From CAYRHS01 sp964424125 (GTDB taxonomy: Bacteria > Actinomycetota > Acidimicrobiia > IMCC26256 > JAOSJL01): a DNA stretch of 30,075 nt. Below the pieces are notes generated by a model, which saw nothing but the letters and a program-made list of their open reading frames with translations, did not search any database and was not told where the DNA came from. Location: positions 1 to 30,075 of the forward strand of contig CAYRHS010000014.1 in the NCBI GenBank assembly GCA_964424125.1, in the 5' to 3' direction. Numbering within the stretch: position 1 is the first letter of the stretch; each line of letters starts with the position of its first letter. A program made the translations under genes and the position numbers. Below, one piece after another: positions 20,353 to 28,513 of the stretch.

Positions 20353-21918
20353 ATGGGACAGACTCGGGCGATGAACCTCGCCCCGGTGCTCCTCGGCATC
20401 GGCGACCGACCCCCCGACTCCCCGGCGCTCGTCCACGAGGGAGTGACGACGAGCTACGGCGACCTGACCGCGCAGGTGCAAGCGGTCGCCGGAGGGTTGG
20501 TCGGGCGCGGCGTGCGTCCGGGTGAGCGGGTGGCGCTGGTGATGGCCAACGAGCCCGCGTTCGTCGTCTCGTACCTCGCGACGTTGTGGGTGGGTGCCAT
20601 CGCGGTCCCGCTCAACCCGACCGGCGCGCCGCCCGAGCTCGCACACGAGTTGCGTGACGTGGATGCCCGAGTGGCGATCGTCGGGGACGCGGGCGCGGGA
20701 ACGTTCGTCGCCTCCGGCGCGTCGACGCCGAGTGTCGCCGCGGGCACGACGCTCGCGGGTGGCGACGCGACCGGATGGGACGAGCTGTCGTCGGCAGAGC
20801 CGCTCGGCGACGCGATGGAGCGTCCCGAGGACGAGGTGGCCGTCCTGCTCTACACCGCGGGCACGGCGGGGCACCCCAAGGCAGCGATGCTGACGCATGG
20901 CAACCTCGCGTCCAACATCCGCCAGATCCAGGGCCACGCGGGCCTCCACGTCGCGCCGGACGACGTCGGCCTCGCCGTGCTGCCGTTCTTCCACATCTTC
21001 GGGCTCAACGTCGGTTTGGGCGTCTCGATGGCCGCGGGCGCGTGCCAGGTGCTCGTCCCCGACTTCGATCCCGAGGGCTCGCTCGAGCTACTCCGCGCGA
21101 GCGGCACCACGGTCGTGGCGGGCGTGCCCGCGATGTGGGAAGCCTGGTACGAGGTCGCCGCGGTGCCGGACGACACGTTCGCCTCGGTGCGGCGGGCGTT
21201 CTCGGGCGCGGCGCCGCTCGCGCCCGAGCTGGCCGCCGGCCTCCACGACCGCTTCGGGCTCCGTCTCTACGAGGGATACGGCCTGACCGAAGCGTCACCG
21301 GTCGTCACGACGTCTGGCGTCGACGGCGAGCCCCGTGCCGGCTCGGTGGGGCCGCCACTTCCCGGCGTCGACGTCCGGCTCGTCGATGCCGAGGGCCACG
21401 ACGTCCTCGCCGGCGACCCCGGGGAGATCTGGGTCCGCGGTCCGAACGTCTTCGTCGGGTACTGGCACGACCCGAAGGCGACCGCGCGCGTGCTCACCGA
21501 GGACGGATGGCTGCGCACCGGCGACATCGCGGTCGTCGACGACGACGGCTGGTTGTCGCTCGTGGATCGGGTCAAGGACCTCGTGATCGTCTCTGGGTTC
21601 AACGTCTTCCCCGCCGAGGTCGAGGACGTCTTGTGCGAGCACCCGGCGGTGGCCGAGGCCGCCATCGTCGGCGTGCCCGACGAGCGAACCGGTGAGGCGG
21701 TCGCCGCGTTCGTCGTGACCGAGCCGGACCAGACCGTGGGTGCCGACGAGCTGCGCGCGTTCTGCGGGACGCGCCTCGCGCGCTACAAGCTTCCCTCGGT
21801 CGTCGAGGTGGTCGACGACCTGCCCCGCAACCTCGCGGGCAAGGTACTGCGGCGCGCGTTGCGCGATCGCGTCGCGGCACCGGACGATCCGGCGGCCGCG
21901 ACCAGGAAACCCGCGTAG
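20353..21918 (+). CDS. Acyl-CoA synthetase (AMP-binding, long-chain fatty acid ligase type)
   Basis: 521 residues, ANL superfamily. The phosphate loop YTAGTAGHPKAAMLTH, the adenine/core motif YGLTEASPVV, the hinge region GDIAVVDDDGWLSLVDRVKD and the C-terminal catalytic Lys in NLAGKVLRR are all present. It activates a carboxylic acid, probably a fatty acid, to acyl-AMP and then acyl-CoA. The substrate cannot be told. The start is ATG 20353 with GGAG upstream and a TAGAGC -10-like box at 20335-20340; ATG 20371 is an alternative. The last 136 bases overlap, in antisense, the end of the convergent membrane-protein gene. Confidence 0.92.
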   Translation: MGQTRAMNLAPVLLGIGDRPPDSPALVHEGVTTSYGDLTAQVQAVAGGLVGRGVRPGERVALVMANEPAFVVSYLATLWVGAIAVPLNPTGAPPELAHELRDVDARVAIVGDAGAGTFVASGASTPSVAAGTTLAGGDATGWDELSSAEPLGDAMERPEDEVAVLLYTAGTAGHPKAAMLTHGNLASNIRQIQGHAGLHVAPDDVGLAVLPFFHIFGLNVGLGVSMAAGACQVLVPDFDPEGSLELLRASGTTVVAGVPAMWEAWYEVAAVPDDTFASVRRAFSGAAPLAPELAAGLHDRFGLRLYEGYGLTEASPVVTTSGVDGEPRAGSVGPPLPGVDVRLVDAEGHDVLAGDPGEIWVRGPNVFVGYWHDPKATARVLTEDGWLRTGDIAVVDDDGWLSLVDRVKDLVIVSGFNVFPAEVEDVLCEHPAVAEAAIVGVPDERTGEAVAAFVVTEPDQTVGADELRAFCGTRLARYKLPSVVEVVDDLPRNLAGKVLRRALRDRVAAPDDPAAATRKPA

Positions 21919-22556
21919 ATCACGACGATCCCGACCGCGAGGGACGCCACGAACGCCTCGTCGTCGCCGAGCCATCCCTGGACGAGCCCGCCGCTCGACA
22001 GGATCAGCGTCCCGAGCGCGATCAAGGTGTTCGCCGCCGTGAGACGTCCGGCACCCGCCACGTCGCGGCGCGCGTAGCGGATCGCGGACCAGAGCGCGCC
22101 CCCGACGATCACGAGCGCGCCGAGCCCACTGCCGACGGCCGCGAGCACGCGCGGCAGCGCGGATTCGAAGACTTCGCGCCCGACGGGGATCGCGCTGCCC
22201 GCCGGGAGTCCGGTGATCGGCGCCGTTGCCACGGCCCCGAGCGCCAGCCCGGAGAAGAAGAGGAGGCCCGCCTCCACCCGACGGCCGAGCGCGGGCGTTG
22301 CGAGCAGGTACACGGTGCCGAGGGCCAGCCAGGGGACGTTCAGCACGGCCCCGAGGAGGAAGAACGAGCGATAGAGGAAGCCGTCCCACCCGGTCGCCAC
22401 ACCGGTCGCGAGCGAGGCCGAGGCGAGCGCGAAGAACGCGAGCGCGATGGTCCAGGCTCGTTCGTGCGGGCGTCGCGAGCGGCTCCAGCGCACGAGCGTC
22501 GCCTGCGCGAACAGCGTCGCGACCGCGGTGGCGAGGAAGGCGAGCCCGGCGACCAT
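21783..22556 (-). CDS. Multi-pass membrane protein of unknown function
   Basis: 257 residues with about seven hydrophobic segments (LAFLATAVATLFAQATLV, TIALAFFALASASLATGV, FFLLGAVLNVPWLALGTVYLLA, and others) and a basic, Ser/Arg-rich C-terminal tail of ~33 residues. Family not recognised; similar unnamed seven-helix proteins are common in actinobacteria. The tail is encoded by DNA that is also the 3' end of the acyl-CoA ligase gene on the other strand, so part of it may be low-constraint. A minus-strand TAGGCT (22571-22566) lies 9 bases before ATG 22556. The gene is divergent from rex, with the probable Rex operator between them. Confidence 0.7.
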   Translation of the reverse strand: MVAGLAFLATAVATLFAQATLVRWSRSRRPHERAWTIALAFFALASASLATGVATGWDGFLYRSFFLLGAVLNVPWLALGTVYLLATPALGRRVEAGLLFFSGLALGAVATAPITGLPAGSAIPVGREVFESALPRVLAAVGSGLGALVIVGGALWSAIRYARRDVAGAGRLTAANTLIALGTLILSSGGLVQGWLGDDEAFVASLAVGIVVIYAGFLVAAAGSSGAATRSRNARRSTLPARLRGRSSTTSTTEGSL

Positions 22557-22565
22557 GCCCGCCCG

Positions 22566-22571
22566 AGCCTA
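22566..22571 (-). promoter_or_regulatory. -10 box of the divergent membrane gene
   Basis: TAGGCT on the minus strand, 9 bases before ATG 22556, giving a leader of only 2-3 bases. Confidence 0.5.
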
Positions 22572-22605
22572 TTGATCGCACCGGTGGATGCCGATCTCGC
22601 CGACT

Positions 22606-22623
22606 TCGTGAATACGAACACAA
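22606..22623. promoter_or_regulatory. Probable Rex operator at the rex promoter
   Basis: TCGTGAA-TACG-AACACAA matches the Rex-site pattern TTGTGAA-N4-TTCACAA at 11 of 14 arm positions. It covers the -35 region of the rex promoter, 6 bases upstream of the -10 box TAGGCT at 22630-22635. Binding would block transcription. Autoregulation of rex together with hem genes is established in Streptomyces. Confidence 0.55.
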
Positions 22624-22629
22624 GCTCGG

Positions 22630-22635
22630 TAGGCT
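22630..22635 (+). promoter_or_regulatory. -10 box of the rex-hem operon
   Basis: TAGGCT, 29 bases before GTG 22665. The leader carries GAGGAAAGG as ribosome site. Confidence 0.5.
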
Positions 22636-22664
22636 GGAGGCTCCTCCGAGGAAAGGCACGCTCC

Positions 22665-23345
22665 GTGGCGGACACGCCACCACGCAAGATCCCCGAGGCC
22701 ACGGTCACCCGCCTGCCCCTCTACTACCGGGCCCTGCTCGAGATCGCGGAGACCGACGAGACCACTGTGTCGTCCGACCGCCTCGCGGCCATGGCGGGTG
22801 TGAACGCCGCCAAGGTCCGAAAGGACCTCTCGTACCTCGGTTCCTACGGCACCCGGGGCGTCGGCTACGACGTCGACTACCTCGTGCACCAGATCTCCCG
22901 GGAGCTCGGTCTCACCCACGATTGGCCCGTGGCGATCGTGGGCCTCGGGAACCTCGGCCGGGCGCTGGCGAACTATGCCGGCTTCTCGGCGCGGGGGTTC
23001 CAGGTCGCGGCGCTCGTGGACGCCGATCCGGCCAAGGTCGGTCGCAGCGTCGGTGGGATCCCGATCGACTCGATCGAGGACCTCGATCGGGTGGTCGAAG
23101 AGCGCGGCATCGCGATCGGCGTCATCGCGACCCCGCCCGAAGCGGCCCAGGACGTGGCCGACCGCCTCGTGGCCACGGGCGTACGCTCGGTGCTGAACTT
23201 CGCCCCGACGATCGTCAACGTCCCCGCGGGGGTGTCGTTGCGCAAGGTCGACCTCGCCACCGAGCTCCAGATCCTGTCCTTCTACCAGCTCCGGCGGAAC
23301 TCGCTGCCCGCCGGGGAGCTCCCGGTCTCCGAACAGGTGTCGTGA
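22665..23345 (+). CDS. rex: Redox-sensing transcriptional repressor Rex
   Basis: 226 residues. The N-terminal winged helix (about 8-85) reads IPEATVTRLPLYYRAL and VNAAKVRKDLSYLGSYGTRGVGYDV. The Rossmann domain has AIVGLGNLGRALANYAGF and VLNFAPTIVNVPAGV, and a C-terminal swapped helix LATELQILSFYQLRR. Rex binds DNA when NAD+ is high and releases it when NADH accumulates under low oxygen. GTG 22665 is favoured by GAGGAAAGG upstream and family length. sirC overlaps its stop by GTGA, placing tetrapyrrole synthesis in the same operon, as in the rex-hemACD arrangement of Streptomyces. Confidence 0.95.
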   Translation: MADTPPRKIPEATVTRLPLYYRALLEIAETDETTVSSDRLAAMAGVNAAKVRKDLSYLGSYGTRGVGYDVDYLVHQISRELGLTHDWPVAIVGLGNLGRALANYAGFSARGFQVAALVDADPAKVGRSVGGIPIDSIEDLDRVVEERGIAIGVIATPPEAAQDVADRLVATGVRSVLNFAPTIVNVPAGVSLRKVDLATELQILSFYQLRRNSLPAGELPVSEQVS

Positions 23346-23986
23346 GCGACGCACAAGGGCGACCGGATCTCGCTGGCTTCCCGGTCAACCTCCTCGTCGC
23401 GGACCGCCCTGTCCTCGTCGTGGGCGGGGGGCGCATCGCAGCCCGCAAGATCGAGCCGCTCCTCGACCTGGGTGCGCGCGTGCACGTGGTCGCCCCGCAG
23501 CTCGGCGCGGAGGTGCGGACCTGGCGTGACGAAGGGCGATTGACCACGGCCGAACGAGGCTTCGAGTCGTCCGATCTCGACGAGGTATGGCTCGCGATCA
23601 CTGCCACCGACGATCCGAGCGTGAACCGCGCCGTCTTCGAGGCCGGAACGACCCGCAAGGTCTGGGTGAACTCCGCCGACGACCCGGAGAACTGCTCGTT
23701 CACGCTGGTCTCGGTCGTCCGACGCGGCGATATCGTGGTGACCATCGGGACCGGGGGCCGTAGTCCGGCTCTCGCAGCCTGGCTGAAGGCGTGCATGGAG
23801 ACCGAGCTCGGAACGGAGTACGAGACGCTGCTCGACCTGCTCGCCGAGGAGCGGGAGGCGATGCGGGCGGGCGGGAGGTCGAGCGAGGACGCTGATTGGC
23901 GGGCGGCGCTCGACTCCGGCATCCTCGAACTCGTCCGCGCCGGCCGGATCGACGAGGCGAGGGGGCAGCTGCGGTCATGTCTGTGA
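23342..23986 (+). CDS. Precorrin-2 dehydrogenase (CysG N-terminal/SirC/Met8-like)
   Basis: 214 residues. FPVNLLVADRPVLVVGGGRIAARKIEPLLDLGARVHVVAP opens the NAD-binding domain (core VLVVGGGRIAARKIEPLL). NSADDPENCSFTLVSVVRRGDIVVTIGTGGRSPALAAWL is the conserved second part (core TLVSVVRRGDIVVTIGT). It oxidises precorrin-2 to sirohydrochlorin with NAD+; some homologues also insert iron. GTG 23342 overlaps the rex stop (GTGA) and its own end overlaps the hemA start by 10 bases. Together with the methyltransferase half of the 26212-27690 fusion it opens a branch towards siroheme. Confidence 0.88.
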   Translation: MSDAQGRPDLAGFPVNLLVADRPVLVVGGGRIAARKIEPLLDLGARVHVVAPQLGAEVRTWRDEGRLTTAERGFESSDLDEVWLAITATDDPSVNRAVFEAGTTRKVWVNSADDPENCSFTLVSVVRRGDIVVTIGTGGRSPALAAWLKACMETELGTEYETLLDLLAEEREAMRAGGRSSEDADWRAALDSGILELVRAGRIDEARGQLRSCL

Positions 23987-25284
23987 TCGTCGTCGGGCTG
24001 AACCACCACACCGCGCCCGTCGAGCTGCTCGAGCGGGTCGCGGTCCCGGCCGCTGATCTTCCGAAGGCGCTCCTCGACGTGACCCAGCGGGACCACGTCG
24101 CCGAGGCCGTCGTGCTCTCGACCTGCAACCGCACCGAGGTCTACGTCTGCTGCACGCGCTTCCACCCCGCGGTCGAGGACGTGCGCGAGGCGCTCGAGCG
24201 TCAGTCGGGGCTCGGGCCGGACGCACTCGCCGAGCACCTCTACACGTACTACGACGACGCCGCGGTCGCGCACCTCTTCGGCGTGGCCGCGGGCGTCGAC
24301 TCGATGATCGTGGGGGAGAGCGAGATCCTCGGCCAGGTGAAGGAGGCCTGGCGCGCCGCCGAGTCCGAGGGGAGCGCCGGTCCGCTCCTCTCCCGGGCGT
24401 TTCGCCAGGCGATCGAGGTGGGCAAGCGCGTCCGCACGGATACGACCATCAGCCGCCGGAAGGTGTCGATCGCGTCCGCGGCGGTCGAGCTCGCGGCGAC
24501 GCGGCTCGGTTCACTCGACGGGCGCCGCATCCTGGTCCTTGGCGCCGGTGGAGTCGGCGAGGGGATGGCAGTCGCTCTGGCGTCGCCGGGGAGCGCGGAG
24601 ATCGTGGTGGCGAACCGCTCGCGCGAGCGTGCCGTGGCGCTCGCAGATCGCGTGGGAGGACGGGCGGTTCCGCTCGAGCGGGCGAGGGAGGAGCTGGTGG
24701 CGAGTGACGTGATCCTCGCCTCGACGGCCTCGACCGACCTGGTGCTCGAGCGCGAAGCGGTCGCCGACGTGATGGCCGAGCGCGACCATCGTCCGTTGCT
24801 CCTCGTCGACGTGGCGGTTCCCCGTGACGTCGATCCGGGCGTTGCCGATCTGGAAGGCGTCACGCTCCTCGACATCGACGACCTCAAGGACTTTGCCGAG
24901 GCTTCGCTGGCCCAGCGCCGCCAAGAGGTCGGCAAGGTGCGAGCGATCGTCGCGGACGAGCTCGACCGTTACCGAGCGGAACGCTCGGCGCGGGCCGTCG
25001 CACCGCTGATCGCCGCTCTTCGCGACCAGGCCGAGCAGATCCGGCAGGCCGAGCTCGATCGTCACCGGGCGAAGCTCGACGGCCTAGGGTCGGCGGAGCG
25101 CGACGCGCTCGACGCGCTGACGCGCAGCCTGGTGAACAAGCTGTTGCACGAGCCCACCGTCCGGCTCAAGGATGCTGCGGGGACCACTCGCGGCGAAGTG
25201 CTCGTCGACGCGCTCAGTGCCCTCTTCGACCTCCCCGAGCGGACCGCCCGTCCGGACGCCGGCGACACGCACGACTCGGAGTAG
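23977..25284 (+). CDS. hemA: Glutamyl-tRNA reductase
   Basis: 435 residues. It reduces Glu-tRNA(Glu) with NADPH to glutamate-1-semialdehyde, the first committed step of C5-pathway tetrapyrrole synthesis. It starts MSVIVVGLNHHTAPVELLE, with catalytic C50 in LSTCNRTEVY, then GVDSMIVGESEILGQVKEAW, the NADPH domain ILVLGAGGVGEGMAVAL, and a C-terminal helical dimerisation domain. ATG 23977 lies inside the end of sirC (10-base overlap), so translation is coupled. hemC follows after 7 bases. The product would be used by HemL, encoded at the right edge. Confidence 0.96.
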   Translation: MSVIVVGLNHHTAPVELLERVAVPAADLPKALLDVTQRDHVAEAVVLSTCNRTEVYVCCTRFHPAVEDVREALERQSGLGPDALAEHLYTYYDDAAVAHLFGVAAGVDSMIVGESEILGQVKEAWRAAESEGSAGPLLSRAFRQAIEVGKRVRTDTTISRRKVSIASAAVELAATRLGSLDGRRILVLGAGGVGEGMAVALASPGSAEIVVANRSRERAVALADRVGGRAVPLERAREELVASDVILASTASTDLVLEREAVADVMAERDHRPLLLVDVAVPRDVDPGVADLEGVTLLDIDDLKDFAEASLAQRRQEVGKVRAIVADELDRYRAERSARAVAPLIAALRDQAEQIRQAELDRHRAKLDGLGSAERDALDALTRSLVNKLLHEPTVRLKDAAGTTRGEVLVDALSALFDLPERTARPDAGDTHDSE

Positions 25285-25291
25285 GCGGCCG

Positions 25292-26215
25292 GTGGCCGCA
25301 CCGTTGCGGGTCGCGACACGCGGCAGCGCCCTGGCCCGATGGCAGGCCCGACGCGTGACGGATCTGCTCGGAACCGACTCCGAGCTCGTCGTCGTGCAGA
25401 CCACCGGTGACCGGCGAGCCGACGTCCCCATCCACGCGATCGGCGGAACGGGCGTGTTCGTGAAGGAGGTCCAGGCCGCGGTGCTGGAGGGCCGAGCGGA
25501 TCTCGCCGTGCACGCGGCGAAGGACCTCCCTTCCGCCGACACGCCCGGGCTGACGTTGGCCGCGGTTCCCGAGCGCGGGGACCCCCGCGACGCGCTCGTC
25601 GGTTCGTCGCTCGAGGCGTTGCCGTTAGCGGCTCGCATCGGAACCGGGTCCGTGCGCCGCCGCGCGCAACTCGCCGCGCTGCGCCCGGATCTCACCTTCG
25701 GCTCGTTGCGGGGAAACATCGGCACACGCTTGGAGCGGGCGCGCGACTTCGATGCCGTCGTGGTGGCGGCGGCCGCACTCGATCGTCTCGAGCTGGCCGA
25801 TCGTGCCGCGGAGCGCCTCGACCCGGCGATCGTGCTGCCGCAGGTCGGCCAGGGCGCGCTGGCCGTCGAGTGCCGAACCGGCGATGAAGCGACCCGGGAA
25901 CGGCTCGCGCTGCTCGACCGACCCGAGCTCCGACTCACCCTCACCGCGGAGCGTGCGTTCCTGGCCGAGCTCGGCGGTGGGTGCGACCTTCCGTGCGGGG
26001 CGTTGGCGACGGTCGTGCGCGACGAAGCGTCGTCGGCGTTCGGGCGCGTCTCGGTCGACGGCCTGCTGGCCTCGCTCGACGGGCACGTGGTGCTGCGGAC
26101 CACGGTGCGCGACGACGATTCCGCCGTGGCAGGCCGGCGTGCGGCCCGCGCTGTCCTCGACGAGCAGGGAGGCCGCCAGTTGCTCGAGCACGTCGCTCCG
26201 GTGGTGGGCGGGTGA
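25292..26215 (+). CDS. hemC: Porphobilinogen deaminase (hydroxymethylbilane synthase)
   Basis: 307 residues. It polymerises four porphobilinogen units to hydroxymethylbilane on a dipyrromethane cofactor. LRVATRGSALARWQA, VFVKEVQAAVLEGRADLAVHAAKDLPS and RIGTGSVRRRAQL line the active site, and C231 in ELGGGCDLPCGAL is the cofactor attachment residue. GTG 25292 is chosen because the first strand follows at once; it is 7 bases after hemA. The stop overlaps the cobA/hemD start by GTGA. Confidence 0.95.
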   Translation: MAAPLRVATRGSALARWQARRVTDLLGTDSELVVVQTTGDRRADVPIHAIGGTGVFVKEVQAAVLEGRADLAVHAAKDLPSADTPGLTLAAVPERGDPRDALVGSSLEALPLAARIGTGSVRRRAQLAALRPDLTFGSLRGNIGTRLERARDFDAVVVAAAALDRLELADRAAERLDPAIVLPQVGQGALAVECRTGDEATRERLALLDRPELRLTLTAERAFLAELGGGCDLPCGALATVVRDEASSAFGRVSVDGLLASLDGHVVLRTTVRDDDSAVAGRRAARAVLDEQGGRQLLEHVAPVVGG

Positions 26216-27690
26216 GCGTCGCGCTCGTGGGTGCGGGGCCGGGGGATCCGGGCCTTCTCACCGTGCGCGGTGCCGAGCTGCTCCGGGCTGCGGACGTCGT
26301 GGTCTACGACCGGCTCGCTCCTCGGTCGCTGCTCGATCTCGCGCCGGACGGGGCCGAGCGGATCGACGTCGGCAAGGAACCCGCCCGCGCCGCCATGACC
26401 CAGGACGAGATCAACGCGCTCCTGGTCGAGCGTGGCCGGACAGGGGAACGGGTCGTGCGCTTGAAGGGCGGGGACCCGTTCGTCTTCGGTCGTGGCGGGG
26501 AGGAGGCCGAGGCGCTCATCGAAGCCGGTGTGGAGTTCGAGGTCGTGCCCGGCGTCACGAGTGCGATCGCCGCGCCTGCCTACGCGGGGATCCCGGTGAC
26601 GCACCGCGGACGCTCGACCCACGTCACGATCGTGACTGGTCACGAGGATCCGACCAAGGGCCGAACCGACGTGGACTGGGAGGCCCTGGCCGCGGCGGGC
26701 GGGACCCTGGTCGTCCTCATGGGTGTCGGGAGGCTGGAGGATCTCGCGGCGCGCCTCGTCGCCGGCGGCAGGGCGCCGGACACCCCCGTCGTCGCGGTCA
26801 GGTACGGCACCCGCCCCGACCAGCGGACGCTGCGCTCCACGCTGCTCGCAGTCGCCGACGCAGGCCTCCCCGAGCTGCGACCGCCCGCCGTGGTTGTCGT
26901 CGGGGACGTGGCCGCACTCGACCTGGCCTGGTTCGAGGCCCGGCCCCTCTTCGGACGGAGCATCGTCGTCACGCGAGCGCGCGAGCAGGTGAGCGGGCTG
27001 CGCGCGCGCCTGGAAACGCTCGGTGCCGAGGTGCTCGAGCTCCCCACGATCCGCGTCGAGCCCGCCGACTTCGAGCTGCCGGAGCTCGATTCGTACGGGT
27101 GGGTCGTGTTCACCTCGGTGAACGGTGTCGGAGCTTTGTTCGACCGAGGGCTCGCGCCTGTCGGGCTCGACGCCCGGGCGTTGGCGGGTGTCCGGCTCGC
27201 CGCGATCGGCCCCGGGACCGCGGACGCGTTGGCCCGCCGTGGGCTGAGCGTCGATCTCGTGCCCGGGCGCTTCGTGGCCGAGGGGCTGCTCGAGGCGTTC
27301 CCCGCGCCGACGCGGACAGGAGAGCGGGTTCTGCTCCCCCGGGCCCGTGAGGCGCGCGACGTTCTGCCGGAAGGCCTCGGAGAGCGCGGCTACGAGGTCG
27401 ACGTTTTGGCCGTCTACCGGACGGTGCGGGGCGATCCCGACCCGGCGGCGTTGGAACGCGTACGTCGCGATGAGGTCGACGCGATCACGTTCACGTCCTC
27501 TTCCACCGTGCGGAACTTCTGCGACGCAGTGGGGGAGTTGTCCGCGCCGCAACCGGCCGTCGTCTCCATCGGGCCGGTGACATCCGCAACGGCCCGCGAG
27601 CGCGGGCTCACGGTGTCGGCGGAAGCGACCGAGCACACGATCGACGGGCTGGTGGAGCGGACCGTCGAGTACCTCTCCGGCGGCGGCTAG
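26212..27690 (+). CDS. Uroporphyrinogen-III C-methyltransferase/uroporphyrinogen-III synthase fusion
   Basis: 492 residues joining two enzymes. Residues about 1-240 form the SUMT/CobA methyltransferase: VALVGAGPGDPGLLTVRGAELL, VVRLKGGDPFVFGRGGEEAE, VVPGVTSAIAAPAYAGIPVTHR, VVLMGVGRL. Residues about 245-492 form HemD: GRSIVVTRAREQVSGLRARL, YGWVVFTSVNGV, ITFTSSSTVRNF, ending in a short variable tail. The product of HemC is cyclised by the second half and can be methylated twice by the first half towards precorrin-2. This fusion order is common in actinobacteria and clostridia. GTG 26212 overlaps the hemC stop. Confidence 0.93.
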   Translation: MSVALVGAGPGDPGLLTVRGAELLRAADVVVYDRLAPRSLLDLAPDGAERIDVGKEPARAAMTQDEINALLVERGRTGERVVRLKGGDPFVFGRGGEEAEALIEAGVEFEVVPGVTSAIAAPAYAGIPVTHRGRSTHVTIVTGHEDPTKGRTDVDWEALAAAGGTLVVLMGVGRLEDLAARLVAGGRAPDTPVVAVRYGTRPDQRTLRSTLLAVADAGLPELRPPAVVVVGDVAALDLAWFEARPLFGRSIVVTRAREQVSGLRARLETLGAEVLELPTIRVEPADFELPELDSYGWVVFTSVNGVGALFDRGLAPVGLDARALAGVRLAAIGPGTADALARRGLSVDLVPGRFVAEGLLEAFPAPTRTGERVLLPRAREARDVLPEGLGERGYEVDVLAVYRTVRGDPDPAALERVRRDEVDAITFTSSSTVRNFCDAVGELSAPQPAVVSIGPVTSATARERGLTVSAEATEHTIDGLVERTVEYLSGGG

Positions 27691-27701
27691 GCCCGTCCGT
27701 C

Positions 27702-28466
27702 TCAGCGGCGGACGCGCTCGGCGTGGGCGTGGACGACGAGCTCCACCACGTCCCGGGCCGCGAACGCGGCGGCCAGTGAGAGCCCTGCGCCCACCGCCCC
27801 CGTGATCCACATGGCCGCGACCGAGGCGAAACCGACCACGACGGCGACAATCCCTATGTTCGACGCCGCGATCCAGAGCAGCCACCAGCGCAGCACCTGT
27901 GGTTGCCCGGGGTGGTCCCGGGGGAGCACGTCGACCACCGATTGGTACGGCCACCACCAGTTGACGATCGGGATGATCCACGCAGCCAGGGCGAGGCCGG
28001 GGCTGCGCCGCGCCGGAAGCCCCGCGTCACGCGCCAGGGTCACCGATCGGTAGAACCAAACGAGGAAGAGGACTCCTCCGGCAAGATAGGCCAGCGACGC
28101 GAGCTGGTTGACCGCGAGCGCGGCCGGGTTGCCGATGGAGGGGAAGAGGTCCGACGAACTGTCGCTGCCGGCACCCCAGTTGCTCGAACGGAGGTTCTCG
28201 ATGAGCTGCTGTCCGAGCGCGGTCGCGGCGACGGTCTGGATCGCGTAGGCAGGTCCGGCCCACAACATCGCGAGGCGGGCCCAGCGGGCGGATCCCTGCT
28301 CAGCCTCGAGTTGCTGGTCGAGCGGGACCCCGACGCTGCTCACGGGGCCACCGGCCTGGAGGTGGCCGGTCCACGCCTGTCCGTCCCACCAACGCTTGGT
28401 CGGCGACCCCCAGGGGTCGTCGTACCAACCCGGCGGCGGGGACGGCGTCGATCCGGATTCGGTCAC
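27702..28466 (-). CDS. DUF2510-DUF4328 membrane protein
   Basis: 254 residues. The N-terminus holds the DUF2510 motif PPGWYDDPWGSPTKRWWDGQAWT (recognised by PPGWYDDP and RWWDGQAWT), thought to bind a ligand or lipid surface but uncharacterised. From about residue 60 come around six hydrophobic segments with LAAWIIPIVNWWWPYQSVVDVL, the signature of DUF4328. The function is unknown. GTG 28466 lies 6 bases after a minus-strand TAGGCT box, so it is probably leaderless. The gene is divergent from hemB, with only 47 bases between starts, and converges with the cobA/hemD gene at 11 bases. Confidence 0.85.
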   Translation of the reverse strand: MTESGSTPSPPPGWYDDPWGSPTKRWWDGQAWTGHLQAGGPVSSVGVPLDQQLEAEQGSARWARLAMLWAGPAYAIQTVAATALGQQLIENLRSSNWGAGSDSSSDLFPSIGNPAALAVNQLASLAYLAGGVLFLVWFYRSVTLARDAGLPARRSPGLALAAWIIPIVNWWWPYQSVVDVLPRDHPGQPQVLRWWLLWIAASNIGIVAVVVGFASVAAMWITGAVGAGLSLAAAFAARDVVELVVHAHAERVRR

Positions 28467-28472
28467 GGGCGC

Positions 28473-28478
28473 AGCCTA
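28473..28478 (-). promoter_or_regulatory. Leaderless -10 box of the DUF4328 gene
   Basis: TAGGCT on the minus strand, 6 bases before GTG 28466. It shares a 47-base divergent promoter region with hemB. Confidence 0.6.
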
Positions 28479-28500
28479 CGGCCCGGCTCGGAACGCCCGG

Positions 28501-28506
28501 TACCCT
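28501..28506 (+). promoter_or_regulatory. Leaderless -10 box of hemB
   Basis: TACCCT, 7 bases, then GTG 28514. It discriminates this start from the in-frame GTG at 28508, which would lie too close to the box. Confidence 0.6.
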
Positions 28507-28513
28507 TGTGGAC

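Noticed and set aside
25084..27981. A 965-codon open frame on the minus strand opposite the hem genes
   Set aside because: GC-rich shadow of hemA, hemC and cobA/hemD. It has Arg/Pro-biased composition and no family signature, and the plus-strand genes are unambiguous.
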